Below, in pieces: positions 8,634 through 17,720 of a DNA stretch of 64,000 nt. Location: contig NZ_JAPPWA010000002.1 in assembly GCF_029815055.1 (NCBI RefSeq), positions 682,001 through 746,000 of the forward strand. Direction: 5' to 3'. A model generated the notes under the pieces. The model had not been told where the DNA came from, searched no databases, and was given only the letters and a program-made list of their open reading frames with translations. Within the stretch, counting starts at the first letter, position 1. Every line of letters begins with the position of its first letter. Origin of the DNA: Ignatzschineria sp. RMDPL8A (GTDB taxonomy: Bacteria; Pseudomonadota; Gammaproteobacteria; Cardiobacteriales; Wohlfahrtiimonadaceae). A program made the position numbers and the translations under genes.

Positions 8634-9368
8634 ATGATCGATTTTTTTACAACAGGGCATTTTGCTGCGATGTTGATAGGGGCGAAAACGACGCTCTATT
8701 TAGCATTTTCAGCGGTGATTTTAGGATTTTTATTGGCGATGGGCTTTGCATTATTGGAGTTGAGTCGCTTTCGTTTTGTTCGCTGGCCTGTGACATTTTT
8801 TGTCTCCATCATTCGCTCGCTTCCTGAATTAATTGTCATCTTTTTGATCGGTATCGGCATTCCGTATCTCTTCTTGAATTACGAAGATGCGTGGCTTCCA
8901 AGCAAGATGCACGATCTATCAAACGCACTTTTTGGGCATGATTTCGAGTTCTCATTTTTCTGGCTCGGCGTCATTGCACTCTCATTAATTTATGCCTCTT
9001 ACGCATCGCAAACGATTCGTGGAGCGCTCCTTGCCGTACCGAAAACCCAGTGGCATTCGGGCGCGGTGTTGGGTCTTTCAAAAACATCAACCTTTTTCTA
9101 TATTATTCTCCCTCAAATGTGGCGTCATGCGTTCCCAGGTCTTGGGAATCAGTGGCTCGTTCTGTTAAAAGATACAGCGCTCGTGTCGCTGATCGCCATT
9201 GAAGAGATTATGCAAAAAACCGACTACGCCTTCACCTCAACGGGGGATGGTTTTACTTGGTACGGATTAGCCGCGCTCATCTATTTAGCGATTTCATTGG
9301 TGAGTCAAAAACTTCAAGAGAAGCTCTACAACCGCATGACGGCGTATGAGCGTGAGCCAGCGGTATAA
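8634..9368 (+). CDS. artQ: Arginine ABC transporter permease
   Basis: 244 residues, about five membrane helices. The HisM/HisQ-type coupling loop is visible as AVPKTQWHSGAVLGLSKTSTF followed by PQMWRHAFPGLGNQW, where the ATPase docks. It pairs with ArtM as the transmembrane heterodimer. Length is close to the E. coli protein (238). Located 68 bp after artI and 11 bp before artM. Confidence 0.92.
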   Translation: MIDFFTTGHFAAMLIGAKTTLYLAFSAVILGFLLAMGFALLELSRFRFVRWPVTFFVSIIRSLPELIVIFLIGIGIPYLFLNYEDAWLPSKMHDLSNALFGHDFEFSFFWLGVIALSLIYASYASQTIRGALLAVPKTQWHSGAVLGLSKTSTFFYIILPQMWRHAFPGLGNQWLVLLKDTALVSLIAIEEIMQKTDYAFTSTGDGFTWYGLAALIYLAISLVSQKLQEKLYNRMTAYEREPAV

Positions 9369-9379
9369 GGAGAGAGAGT

Positions 9380-10066
9380 ATGTGGGATTGGGAAAGTATT
9401 ATCACCTCATTTAAAGAGATGATTGTGGTCGGGGTGCCAACGAGCCTTATTTTAACGGTATCGGCGCTCATTTTAGGATTTGTATTAGCGATTTTAATCA
9501 CCGTGATGCGCTCACTGTGGGAAGGGAAGATTGCAGGTCGCCTCGCCGAGATGTTTGTCATCTTCTTTACCGGAACGCCGCTTCTTGTGCAGATGTTCCT
9601 TATCTATTATGGCCCGGGGCAATTTGAGTGGGTCAAAAACACTTTTTTATGGGCTGCTTTTGGCAATGCGTGGTTCTGCGGTATTTTAGCCCTTGCGCTG
9701 AACTCCGCCGCCTATAGCAGTCAGCTTTTCTATGGGGCTCTTAAAAATATCTCCCAAGAACAGTGGAACTCCTGTTTAGCCCTTGGAATGAATAAGCGCG
9801 AAGCCTTTAGACCGCTCTTTTCACTCGCACTCCGCCGTGCGCTTCCAAGCTACTCCAATGAAATCGTTCTTGTCTTTAAGAGTACCTCGCTTGTCTCAGT
9901 GATCGCGCTCTTAGACATTATGGGCGTTGCAAGAGAATGGGCAGGGCGCACCTATGATCAGCTAACCTATTTCTTAGTCGCCGCTGTAATCTATCTTGCC
10001 ATTAATGGCGTTTTAATCGCCGTAGCGAAAACCATCGAATCAAAAGCGCTTGCGTTTGAGAAGTGA
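9380..10066 (+). CDS. artM: Arginine ABC transporter permease
   Basis: 228 residues and the second permease of the transporter. The EAA-type loop reads NISQEQWNSCLALGMNKREAF, followed by LRRALPSYSNEIVLVFKSTSL. Several hydrophobic helices place it in the inner membrane. GGAGAGAGAG precedes the start. Last gene of the operon, closed by the terminator at 10103-10145. E. coli has an extra artJ binding protein that is absent here. Confidence 0.92.
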   Translation: MWDWESIITSFKEMIVVGVPTSLILTVSALILGFVLAILITVMRSLWEGKIAGRLAEMFVIFFTGTPLLVQMFLIYYGPGQFEWVKNTFLWAAFGNAWFCGILALALNSAAYSSQLFYGALKNISQEQWNSCLALGMNKREAFRPLFSLALRRALPSYSNEIVLVFKSTSLVSVIALLDIMGVAREWAGRTYDQLTYFLVAAVIYLAINGVLIAVAKTIESKALAFEK

Positions 10067-10102
10067 TTAATTGGTAAATTAGTAGACATAGTCTTATATA
10101 TT

Positions 10103-10145
10103 AAGCCCTAATAAGTGTGATTAAACAACTTGTTAGGGCTTTTTG
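10103..10145 (+). terminator. Terminator of the art operon
   Basis: Arms AGCCCTAATAAG and CTTGTTAGGGCT (one mismatch/wobble) around a loop of about 12 nt, with TTTTTG after. Confidence 0.75.
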
Positions 10146-10213
10146 TTATGCGTCGATTAAATTGCCTATCTAGATAGGTTTATCTAAGTAGATTAATTTT
10201 AATTCTGGATAAG

Positions 10214-10245
10214 AAAAAGCCCCAACTTAATAAGTCAGGGCTTTC
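10214..10245 (-). terminator. Terminator downstream of tRNA-Ser
   Basis: AAAGCCC / GGGCTTT stem followed by a U-run when read on the minus strand, immediately after the tRNA 3' end. Confidence 0.65.
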
Positions 10246-10250
10246 GCGTC

Positions 10251-10341
10251 TGGCGGAAAAGGAGGGATTCGAACCCTCGATACGCTATAAACGTATACAC
10301 CCTTAGCAGGGGTGCGCCTTCAGCCTCTCGGCCACTTTTCC
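10251..10341 (-). tRNA. tRNA-Ser (anticodon GCU)
   Basis: Minus-strand sequence begins GGAAAAGTGGCCGAGAGGCT and ends with the T-arm GGGTTCGAATCCC, the acceptor strand CTTTTCC, discriminator G and an encoded CCA. The anticodon loop reads CCCTGCTAAGG, giving GCU, which reads AGC/AGU. The long variable arm (GTATACGTTTATAGCGTAT) is the class II type expected for serine. 91 nt including CCA. Confidence 0.95.
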
Positions 10342-10355
10342 TTCAACAGGTAAGT

Positions 10356-10383
10356 ATTATAATAGAGATCGAAAAAATGTAAA
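10356..10383 (-). promoter_or_regulatory. Sigma70 promoter of tRNA-Ser
   Basis: On the minus strand: TTTACA - 16 bp - TATAAT, with the -10 ending about 15 nt upstream of the tRNA 5' end. Confidence 0.75.
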
Positions 10384-10721
10384 GGGCAAAAAAGAGGCAA
10401 ATGCGCTTTTTGTTGATTTTATTGGAGATGAGCCGGTTATAAGAGATCATATTAACAGAGTGAATCGCTTCATGGTTTTTGTGTTATGGAGTATATATTA
10501 TTGTTTTGGAAGGAGTGTAATATTTCTTTACAAGGAAAAAAAAGAGATGTTATAGTTTTGTTATTAGCTTTCAAAAGAGAGTGGTTATCGTTAATAACAA
10601 TTAATTATAAGTAGAGAAAACGATAGCCTCTTTAATTCATCCTCTTTCGTTTAAATTAATCTTATATTTAAGCGGCCCACCTATAGCGGGATTGATTCGA
10701 TTCCCGGCAAAGGAGTCTGAT
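10384..10721. other. Intergenic region before the aldehyde dehydrogenase
   Basis: AT-rich stretch of 338 bp without a supported gene. The frame of the next gene is open from 10692, but translation most likely starts at 10722. I see no clear promoter pair. Confidence 0.4.
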
Positions 10722-12152
10722 ATGACGTTTGAGCGATTATCTAATTTTATTGGCGGAGCATTTATTGCATCCGCAAGTTCCGAGAATTTTGATTTAATAG
10801 ATCCAACAACAGGAAGTGTGAATGGAGTGTCACCAAAATCCAATGCAGATGATGTGGAACGTGCGCTCAACGTTGCACAAGAAGCATTTAAGTGTTGGCG
10901 CGAGACAACGCCTTCACAGAGACAACATTATTTATTGAAATTAGCGGATGCATTAGAGGCTGAGAGTGAAGCGATTATTAAGGCGCAAAGCCGTAACACA
11001 GGACAGCTTTATCATATGTTAGCAACTGAAGAGATGGCACCAGGAATCGATCAGATTCGTTTTTTTGCAGGAGCCGCGCGGATGCTAGAGGGGCGAGCTA
11101 GTGCAGAATACATTGAAGGGCTAACTTCGTCGATTCGACGTGAACCTTTAGGGGTCATTGCTCAAGTTGCTCCATGGAATTATCCCTTTATGATGGCGGT
11201 ATGGAAAGTAATTCCTGCGATTGCGGCGGGGAATACAGTTGTTTTAAAGCCCAGTGATACCACGCCAGAAAGTACGTTGCTTTTTGCCAAAATTGCGGCG
11301 GATATATTACCAAAGGGGGTATTTAATGTGATTTTAGGAGATGCTGAAACGGGCGCGTTATTAATGCAACATCCTTTACCACAGATGGTCTCGATTACAG
11401 GATCAGTTCGAGCGGGGCGTGAAGTAGCAACGGCTGCGGCACAAAATTTAACAAAATCACATCTTGAGCTTGGAGGGAAAGCTCCGGTGATTGTCTTTGC
11501 TGATAGTGATTTAGATCGTGCAGCGGATCATATAGCGATGACAGGTTTATTTAATGCCGGGCAAGATTGTACTGCGGCAACGCGAGTTTTAGTTGAAGCC
11601 TCTATTTATGATCAATTTCTTAACAAATTAGTCGAGAGAACAAAAAATTATTCATATGGATCGCCTGGTGATGAGTCAGCTCACTATGGGCCCTTGAATA
11701 ATGCTCGCCAGCTCAAACGGATTGAGGAGATGATCGCGCGCTTACCCCCTCATGGAAAGATTGAGATCGGCGGTAAACAAGCAGATCGTCCCGGATATTA
11801 TTTTGAGGCAACTGTGATATCGGGGTTAACTCAAGAAGATGAATTGATTCAAACAGAGATTTTCGGTCCAGTGATTACTGTGCAATCATTTATAAATGAC
11901 GATGATGCGCTTGAACAAGCCAACGGGGTGATTTATGGGTTAGCGGCAAGTGTCTGGACGGAGAGTCACTCTCATGCACAGCATTTTGCTAAATATCTTG
12001 ATTTTGGAACGGTCTGGTTGAATACTCATATTCCACTCACGGCTGAAATGCCTCATGGTGGTTTTAAATCTTCAGGATATGGGAAAGACCTCTCACTTTA
12101 TGGGTTAGAAGAGTATACACGCATTAAGCATGTGATGAGTGCATTAAATTAG
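10722..12152 (+). CDS. Aldehyde dehydrogenase, gamma-aminobutyraldehyde dehydrogenase-like
   Basis: 476 residues, NAD(P)-dependent. Motifs: QVAPWNYPFMMA, the coenzyme loop SITGSVRAG, the catalytic glutamate in LELGGKAP and the catalytic cysteine in FNAGQDCTAATR. The C-terminal block TAEMPHGGFKSSGYGKDLSL and the FNAGQDCTA motif are closest to the PatD/YdcW type that oxidises 4-aminobutanal to GABA in putrescine degradation. That substrate is inferred. The start at 10722 has AAAGGAG upstream. It is 8 bp before the NTF2-like gene and convergent with a GABA-type aminotransferase, which fits GABA metabolism. Confidence 0.82.
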   Translation: MTFERLSNFIGGAFIASASSENFDLIDPTTGSVNGVSPKSNADDVERALNVAQEAFKCWRETTPSQRQHYLLKLADALEAESEAIIKAQSRNTGQLYHMLATEEMAPGIDQIRFFAGAARMLEGRASAEYIEGLTSSIRREPLGVIAQVAPWNYPFMMAVWKVIPAIAAGNTVVLKPSDTTPESTLLFAKIAADILPKGVFNVILGDAETGALLMQHPLPQMVSITGSVRAGREVATAAAQNLTKSHLELGGKAPVIVFADSDLDRAADHIAMTGLFNAGQDCTAATRVLVEASIYDQFLNKLVERTKNYSYGSPGDESAHYGPLNNARQLKRIEEMIARLPPHGKIEIGGKQADRPGYYFEATVISGLTQEDELIQTEIFGPVITVQSFINDDDALEQANGVIYGLAASVWTESHSHAQHFAKYLDFGTVWLNTHIPLTAEMPHGGFKSSGYGKDLSLYGLEEYTRIKHVMSALN

Positions 12153-12160
12153 GAGGAGAT

Positions 12161-12931
12161 ATGGCAGAGTCAACGTTAGCGCTGGTTAAAAAAGCACATC
12201 AAACGCTTTTTACATTGCATCAATTTGATGTGGCGGAAGAGTTCTTTTCTCCTCAATTTATTGAGCACTCACCTCTAGTCAAACAGGGGCTAAAGGGTTT
12301 AAAGGAATTAATTGAACGTCGAGCTGGACAATTCAGTTATAGCTTAGAGCGCGCCTTTTCTGATGGAGAATATGTCGTATTGCATGGTCTTTTTGAAGGA
12401 CTGAGTGAACAGCCCCTTGTGGGGTTTGATCTCTATCGAGTGGTTCAAGGTCGTATTATTGAACATTGGGATATGTTGGTGGATCAAATGCCACCTAATT
12501 CCAGTGGACATACGCAACTTGATGGGGTGAGACATCTCAATCCAGAAGCAAGAAGAAGCGAGAGTCTTGAGCGTGTACTTCCTTTTTTTCAAACGGTTCT
12601 TATAGATCAGCAGTACGATAAAATCTCGCTTTATACAACGGGTGAGAGTTTTATTCAGCATAGCAGTGATATAGGTGATGGTGCAGCTGCTATGGAGGCA
12701 TTTTTAGTGCAGGCTAAAGCATCTGGAAATGCGCTCAATTATCATCATCTGCATCGAGTAGTGGCATCAGGTGATTTTGTGTTTACCCATTCAGAAGGAG
12801 ATATTGGAGGGCGACGTGCTGCATTTGGAGAGCTTTGGCGCGTAGAGGCGGGCGGTGTTGCAGAACTTTGGGATGCAATTATGCCGGTACCTCTTGATGA
12901 GGAAGCGCTTCATCCTTACGGTATTTTTTAA
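12161..12931 (+). CDS. Tandem NTF2/SnoaL-like domain protein, function unknown
   Basis: 256 residues made of two similar halves. The first (about 10-115) contains FFSPQFIEHSPLVKQGLKGL and ends IIEHWDMLVDQMP. The second (about 138-250) contains TTGESFIQHSSDIGDGAAAM and ends GVAELWDAIMPVP. Both show the SnoaL-like pattern of an aromatic/His strand, a xxxHWD or xxLWD strand, and a closing MP. The family includes small-molecule isomerases, hydrolases and binding proteins; no reaction can be assigned. AGGAGG precedes the start and it follows the dehydrogenase by 8 bp, so it is cotranscribed. The duplication in one chain is the notable feature. Confidence 0.72.
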   Translation: MAESTLALVKKAHQTLFTLHQFDVAEEFFSPQFIEHSPLVKQGLKGLKELIERRAGQFSYSLERAFSDGEYVVLHGLFEGLSEQPLVGFDLYRVVQGRIIEHWDMLVDQMPPNSSGHTQLDGVRHLNPEARRSESLERVLPFFQTVLIDQQYDKISLYTTGESFIQHSSDIGDGAAAMEAFLVQAKASGNALNYHHLHRVVASGDFVFTHSEGDIGGRRAAFGELWRVEAGGVAELWDAIMPVPLDEEALHPYGIF

Positions 12932-13023
12932 TTATAGTGATTAGGAGCGATTGTAAAAGACAGAGAGTAGCGATTGCTTCTCAATTTATTCTTTTGCTTA
13001 CGTTCAATAAGTACAACAAATAG

Positions 13024-13050
13024 ATAGGTGGTTTCTCCCACCTATTTTTT
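13024..13050 (+). terminator. Terminator of the dehydrogenase-NTF2 operon
   Basis: Perfect 8-bp stem ATAGGTGG / CCACCTAT, 6-nt loop, then TTTTT. Confidence 0.85.
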
Positions 13051-13146
13051 ATATCTAGTAATTTGAGTCACTTTAGAAAAAAATTATAAGTGTAGGAGGA
13101 GGCCTATCATTTTTGTTAAAACTTTTTATTCATCTATAGACATAAA

Positions 13147-13174
13147 AGGGCGCCCGATAAGAAAATATCAAGGC
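13147..13174 (-). terminator. Terminator of the aminotransferase operon
   Basis: GGCGCC ... GGCGCC inverted repeat, followed on the minus strand by CTTTTATG, about 50 bp past the aminotransferase stop. The U-run is short. Confidence 0.55.
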
Positions 13175-13226
13175 GCCAATGCGTTGAGTAACTCGAATAT
13201 TGTAGGTCATGATTAACGCTAATTCA

Positions 13227-14528
13227 TTACGCAGTCTTTTGTAATGTTTTTTCTAAAATAGCAAGCCCACGGTTTAGCTCATCATCATGAATTGTGAGGG
13301 GGGCTAAGAAACGAATGACATTACTATGAATCCCGGCAGAGTGGAGTAGTAACCCATGTTGGTTTGCATATTCGGTAATTTTACGAGTGCGATCCCCATC
13401 AGGGGTTCGGCTATTGGGATCTTTAACTATTTCGATCGCAACCATCGCACCTAGGCGGCGAACATCACCAATAAATGGATAGGTTGTTTGTAGTTTTTTC
13501 AAGGCAATTTCAAATTTCTTTCCTAGAACTTCAGCTTTGTCATTGAGATTTTCTTCTTCAATAATATCGAAAACAGCAAGCGCTGCTGCACATGCAAGTG
13601 GACTACCTGAATAAGTACCTCCTAATTCTCCAGGATTGGGAGTATCGATAATCTCAGCTCGTCCGATGACAGCACTCAATGGGACTCCTGCAGCAAGTGA
13701 TTTAGAGACGGTCATTAGATCAGGAATAATATCAAAATGTTCCATAGCAAAGGTTTTCCCGGTACGTGAAAATCCCGCTTGGATCTCATCGGCAACAAAA
13801 AGAATGCCATGAGTTTGACACATCTGATAGACATGTTCGACAAAGCGTTTCGGAGGAATAATGAAACCACCTTCGCCCTGCACTGGCTCCATGACAAGGC
13901 AGGCGATCATTTCAGGCGCTGCCGTTGCGCTAAAAAACTCATCAAATCGTTCAATCATATAATCAATATAATCTTCTTTAGAAAGGTGAGCTGGGCGTTG
14001 ATAAAGATAGGGGTAGGGCGCTTGATAGACCTCTGCAGCAAAAGGACCGAACCCTGCTTTATAAGGTTTAACTTTGCTGGTCATCGCCATGGTAAGATTA
14101 GTACGTCCATGGAAGGCTCGATTAAAAGTGATAACCCCAGTACGTCCTGTATATTTGCGTGCAATTTTAACCGCATTTTCTACTGCTTCAGCGCCAGTGT
14201 TAAAGAGTGCTGCTTTTTTCTTGTGATTGCCAGCTGTAATATTGCATAGCCGTCTGCATACTTCTAGATAGTTCTCGTAGAGCATGACATTAAAGCCAGG
14301 GTGAGTAAATTTTTCGGTTACTTCTTGAATGGCGCTGATTACTTTGGGGTGACTATGTCCGACGTTCATCACACCGATAGCGCCAATAAAGTCGATAAAT
14401 TCTTTGCCGTCAATTGTCGTGATAGTGGCATTTTTAGCAAAATCAGCCACATTGAGATTGCTATTGCTGATGCCTCGCGCAACGTATTCTTCACGCATTT
14501 TTTGTAGAGTTTCTGTTCGGGTTGTCAT
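13227..14528 (-). CDS. gabT: 4-aminobutyrate aminotransferase-like class III PLP enzyme
   Basis: 433 residues, omega-aminotransferase fold. Seen: the FNTGAEAVENAVKIARKYTG cofactor phosphate segment, FHGRTN, the PLP-contacting VADEIQAGFSRTG with its Asp, the Schiff-base lysine in MTVSKSLAAGVPLSAV, and GGTYSGSPLACAAALAV. These match GabT/PuuE, which convert GABA and 2-oxoglutarate to succinate semialdehyde and glutamate. It lies 70 bp after the permease on the same strand. Other omega-amino substrates cannot be excluded. Confidence 0.85.
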   Translation of the reverse strand: MTTRTETLQKMREEYVARGISNSNLNVADFAKNATITTIDGKEFIDFIGAIGVMNVGHSHPKVISAIQEVTEKFTHPGFNVMLYENYLEVCRRLCNITAGNHKKKAALFNTGAEAVENAVKIARKYTGRTGVITFNRAFHGRTNLTMAMTSKVKPYKAGFGPFAAEVYQAPYPYLYQRPAHLSKEDYIDYMIERFDEFFSATAAPEMIACLVMEPVQGEGGFIIPPKRFVEHVYQMCQTHGILFVADEIQAGFSRTGKTFAMEHFDIIPDLMTVSKSLAAGVPLSAVIGRAEIIDTPNPGELGGTYSGSPLACAAALAVFDIIEEENLNDKAEVLGKKFEIALKKLQTTYPFIGDVRRLGAMVAIEIVKDPNSRTPDGDRTRKITEYANQHGLLLHSAGIHSNVIRFLAPLTIHDDELNRGLAILEKTLQKTA

Positions 14529-14598
14529 GATAAATCTCCTTAAACATCTATTTTTATAATTTATAATAATTTGATTGCTAGATTAGCTGTTAGATTGA

Positions 14599-15975
14599 CT
14601 ACTGATTTTTGAGGTGGCGATACCCTTCAAAGTGCACTTCAGGAATTGGTTTTTTACGAATTATTAGAAACCATGCACCAATGAGATACCATCCCAAAAC
14701 TAAACTCCATTCAATAGGAAAGCTAAGTGCTGATGGCATGCCGGGGAGATAGAGAGTTAAAAACCCGATACTTAAGATTACCGCCGTATAGCCGATCAAG
14801 CGAGGGTAACGGATTTCATAAGGGCGCTCTAATTCGGGCTCTAATTTACGTAATCGAATAAAAGCAAGTGTCACAATGAGATAGCCAAGAACTACGCCTA
14901 TGCTACCTGCATTTACCAGCCACCCAAGCGCTTGACGACCTAAGAGTGGGGCAAAAAAAGCAAGCGCGGTAAGAAAGAGAATCGCATTTGAGGGCGTTCT
15001 AAATTTAGGATGAAGCTTAGCGAACCATGTTGGGAGCATATTTCGAAGTGCCATAGCATAAAGAATTCTGCTTCCCCCAATAACAAAGGCATTCCAACTG
15101 GTGATAATTCCAGCAATCCCCCCAATCACTAAGATTTTTCCTAAAAGAGGACTATTAAAGAGATGGGTCATCGCATCAGCTGTTGCGAGCTTTGAGGTTA
15201 GAAGTTCTGATTCAGGTAAACCCAACGAGACGCCATATATAATTAGGATATAGAACGCGAGAGCAGAGATGATTGAGATGACTAAGATTTTCCCGATTGA
15301 TTTAGTTGCACGGATTTCAGAGGCAATTTGTGGGATTACATCAAATCCGACAAACATAAAGGGCACCATTACAAGAACATTGGTCATGCCTGACAGCCCA
15401 CCTGTAAAGAGAGGATGAAGATTTTGAGAGTCCCCATAAGAGAGTGCGCCAAAGATCAATAAGAGCCCCACCCCAATAATGGCTAGAGTGAAAATGGTTT
15501 GAAAAATCGTCGCAGAACGAATGCCAATATAGTTGAGTGCTCCTAAGAAAAGTGCGCCGATTGAACCAATCATTGCCCATGTCAAATAGATATCTGATCC
15601 AGCAAGTGTCCAGAGTTTAACTTTATGTTCAATAGGTGCGATATAATCGATAACTGTGGGGAGCGCCACAGCTTCAAAAGCGATGACAGACATATAGCCA
15701 AAGAGGACGGACCATCCCGCAATGAAAGCAAGGGAAGGGTTGTAGGCTCTTTGTACAAATACAACACCTCCACCCGCTTCAGGTATAGCCGTGGCGAGTT
15801 CAGCATAGGTAAGACCAATGAGGGTGATAAGAATGCCACCTATGATAAATGCGAGAGTTGCACCTACAAAGCCTGCTGTTGCGACCCATTCGCCGGAAAG
15901 AATTACCCATCCCCAACCGAGCATTGCGCCCATGGCGAGAAACAGAACATCCATTGAGGAAATTGTTTTATCCAT
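14599..15975 (-). CDS. APC-superfamily amino-acid permease (candidate GABA/putrescine uptake)
   Basis: 458 residues, about 12 hydrophobic helices, with the APC first-helix signature (LGWGWVILSG) and the TYAELATAIPEAGG motif after helix 2. Basic C-terminal tail. AAAGGAG sits 6 nt before the start. It is the first gene of a two-gene operon with the aminotransferase, so transport of GABA or a related amine or amino acid is the likely role; substrate is inferred from context only. Confidence 0.8.
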   Translation of the reverse strand: MDKTISSMDVLFLAMGAMLGWGWVILSGEWVATAGFVGATLAFIIGGILITLIGLTYAELATAIPEAGGGVVFVQRAYNPSLAFIAGWSVLFGYMSVIAFEAVALPTVIDYIAPIEHKVKLWTLAGSDIYLTWAMIGSIGALFLGALNYIGIRSATIFQTIFTLAIIGVGLLLIFGALSYGDSQNLHPLFTGGLSGMTNVLVMVPFMFVGFDVIPQIASEIRATKSIGKILVISIISALAFYILIIYGVSLGLPESELLTSKLATADAMTHLFNSPLLGKILVIGGIAGIITSWNAFVIGGSRILYAMALRNMLPTWFAKLHPKFRTPSNAILFLTALAFFAPLLGRQALGWLVNAGSIGVVLGYLIVTLAFIRLRKLEPELERPYEIRYPRLIGYTAVILSIGFLTLYLPGMPSALSFPIEWSLVLGWYLIGAWFLIIRKKPIPEVHFEGYRHLKNQ

Positions 15976-16204
15976 TGTTAACTCCTTTGTGCCTCGTATT
16001 AAAATTACCGGGGTAAATAAGGCGTTTATTGCATCATTTTTATTGTTATTATCGATATAGTTTTATGTAGTGTGTTACATGCAACTATGATGACTATGAG
16101 TTACTTATGACATAATAATTAACGTTTATCAACAAATAAAAGAGGTTGATTAGAAATTAAACCAATAAATTAGATAAAATTATAGATGTCTTGTTTATCT
16201 GTAT

Positions 16205-16259
16205 TTGAGGTTTTTTTGGGCTGTTTTCGAGGATGCTGGGTGGGTATAAAAAACCTCAA
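16205..16259. repeat. 12-bp perfect inverted repeat
   Basis: TTGAGGTTTTTT (16205-16216) and AAAAAACCTCAA (16248-16259) are perfect reverse complements separated by 31 bp. Could be a weak terminator or a remnant; nothing else identifies it. Confidence 0.5.
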
Positions 16260-16338
16260 TGATATGTTTTTGCTAAGACTAATTTTTGATCAGTTTTGAT
16301 GTTGTGGCGTGTCCATATAAAGATATGATCTGTGTGTC

Positions 16339-16372
16339 ACTACATCGCTTTGGTGTTCGGTTGGAGGCTATC
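16339..16372 (+). repeat. Left copy of a 34-bp direct repeat flanking the CRISPR-Cas locus (att-like)
   Basis: 32 of 34 bases are identical, in the same orientation, to 28990-29023, which is the last ten codons and stop of the glutamate-synthase-like gene. This copy, read on the minus strand, still encodes DSLQPNTKAM and a stop, but its upstream sequence is unrelated. It looks like the second attachment site left when DNA integrated at the 3' end of a gene. Confidence 0.75.
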
Positions 16373-16723
16373 CAGACACTTGGTGATATTATGGAAATAG
16401 TTTTTGGGAATAAAGTAAAAGAGGAAACTTTTAAGTTTATTTATCTTTGTATTTTTATTTAATGTCTGGTTTCTATGTTATTTATTTATCTGGTGTCTAG
16501 AGCGGACATTGTTGCGTGTACAGATCTTACAATCATTTTTACCGGTGCGAGGGGTTGACGCTTCTTTTTTTGCAAGATTTTAACCTGTCCAAAATAAATT
16601 AAAGGAAAGAAAAACTGTCTAAATTCTTGATTTATTTGATGATGAAATATCAATAGTAATTTTTTATAATGGGGTTCAACCTGTTTTTAGGTATCCCATT
16701 AAAAATAAAAATAGACATTCATT

Positions 16724-17713
16724 ATGCGAAAGACTCCCTATTTTGATAGCTCAGACCTCTCCACCATTCTCCACTCGAAGCGAGCGAATCTCTACTACTT
16801 GGAATATTGCCGAGTGCTCGTTAATGGTGGTCGCGTTGAATATGTGACAAATGTGGGGAAAGAATCGCTCTACTTTAATATCCCAATTGCGAATACCACC
16901 TGTCTTTTGCTCGGTATTGGAACATCAATTACCCATGCTGCGGTAAGAGATTTATCTAAGGCAGGAGTCATGATCGGTTTTGCCGGTAATGGTGGAACGC
17001 CTCTATTATCAGGAACTGAGCCTGAGATCGGCTGTGATTTCTTCTCGCCACAATCTGAATATCGCCCGACTGAGTATTTACAAAAATGGTGTGGATTTTG
17101 GTTTGATGATGCAAAACGATTATTCGCTGCAAAGTTTTTACAAAAGGCGCGTTTGCAATTTACGCTGAAATGTTGGAAGCGGCATGATTGGTCTTTTGAA
17201 ATCGGAGATTTGGAGTCGGCAGTTGAGGCCTACAATAATGAAATTGACGCGGCTCCAAATACGCAAGCCCTTTTATTAACAGAAGGGCGTCTCACAAAGC
17301 GTCTCTATCATTTAGCCAATAAAGCAACGCTGAATCATGAGGGTTTTAGAAGAGACTCCACAGATGGTGATTACCGCAAGAAAGACCCGACGAATCGATT
17401 TCTTGATCATGGCAATTATCTTGCATATGGGCTCGGTGCGACAGCGACGTGGGTTTTGGGGATTCCGCATGGATTATCGATCTTGCATGGTAAAACTCGT
17501 CGAGGGGGCTTAGTATTTGATGCGGCCGATATTATTAAGGATGGTATCGTATTACCGATGGCATTTATCTCTGCATTAGAGGGCGATAATGAACGTATGT
17601 TTAGAGAGCGGGTTATTATGGAGTTTCGTCAATATGAAGCGCTCGATATGATCTTTGATACCTTAAAGGCGATCTCAGAGTTGGATTTTGATATGAAGCA
17701 TTCAGAGGAGTGA
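16724..17713 (+). CDS. cas1: CRISPR-associated endonuclease Cas1, type I-F
   Basis: 329 residues. The beta-rich N-terminus carries the KRANLYYLEYCRVLVNGGRVEY pattern in two parts, and the C-terminal helical domain carries the metal-binding residues: Glu in LTEGRLTKRLYHLA, His in GIPHGLSILHG and Asp in GLVFDAADIIKDG. These define the integrase that inserts new spacers with Cas2, here fused to Cas3. The I-F assignment follows from overall similarity to Pseudomonas/Pectobacterium I-F Cas1 and the cas2-3 fusion next door. Seven bp separate it from cas2-3. No obvious Shine-Dalgarno precedes the start. Confidence 0.95.
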   Translation: MRKTPYFDSSDLSTILHSKRANLYYLEYCRVLVNGGRVEYVTNVGKESLYFNIPIANTTCLLLGIGTSITHAAVRDLSKAGVMIGFAGNGGTPLLSGTEPEIGCDFFSPQSEYRPTEYLQKWCGFWFDDAKRLFAAKFLQKARLQFTLKCWKRHDWSFEIGDLESAVEAYNNEIDAAPNTQALLLTEGRLTKRLYHLANKATLNHEGFRRDSTDGDYRKKDPTNRFLDHGNYLAYGLGATATWVLGIPHGLSILHGKTRRGGLVFDAADIIKDGIVLPMAFISALEGDNERMFRERVIMEFRQYEALDMIFDTLKAISELDFDMKHSEE

Positions 17714-17720
17714 TGATTTA

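Larger units (their letters stand above)
15976..16723. other. AT-rich intergenic region upstream of the CRISPR-Cas locus
   Basis: 748 bp with no supported gene. It holds the permease promoter region, a 12-bp inverted repeat (16205-16259), a 34-bp copy of the 3' end of the glutamate-synthase-like gene (16339-16372), and a possible cas1 -10 TATAAT at 16665-16670 without a good -35. The rest is very AT-rich. Confidence 0.5.

Noticed and set aside
10251-10341. tRNA-Ser as the attachment site of an island reaching to 29 kb
   Set aside because: The tRNA 3' end points to lower coordinates, where the art operon is; no duplicate of the tRNA 3' end was found on the other side.
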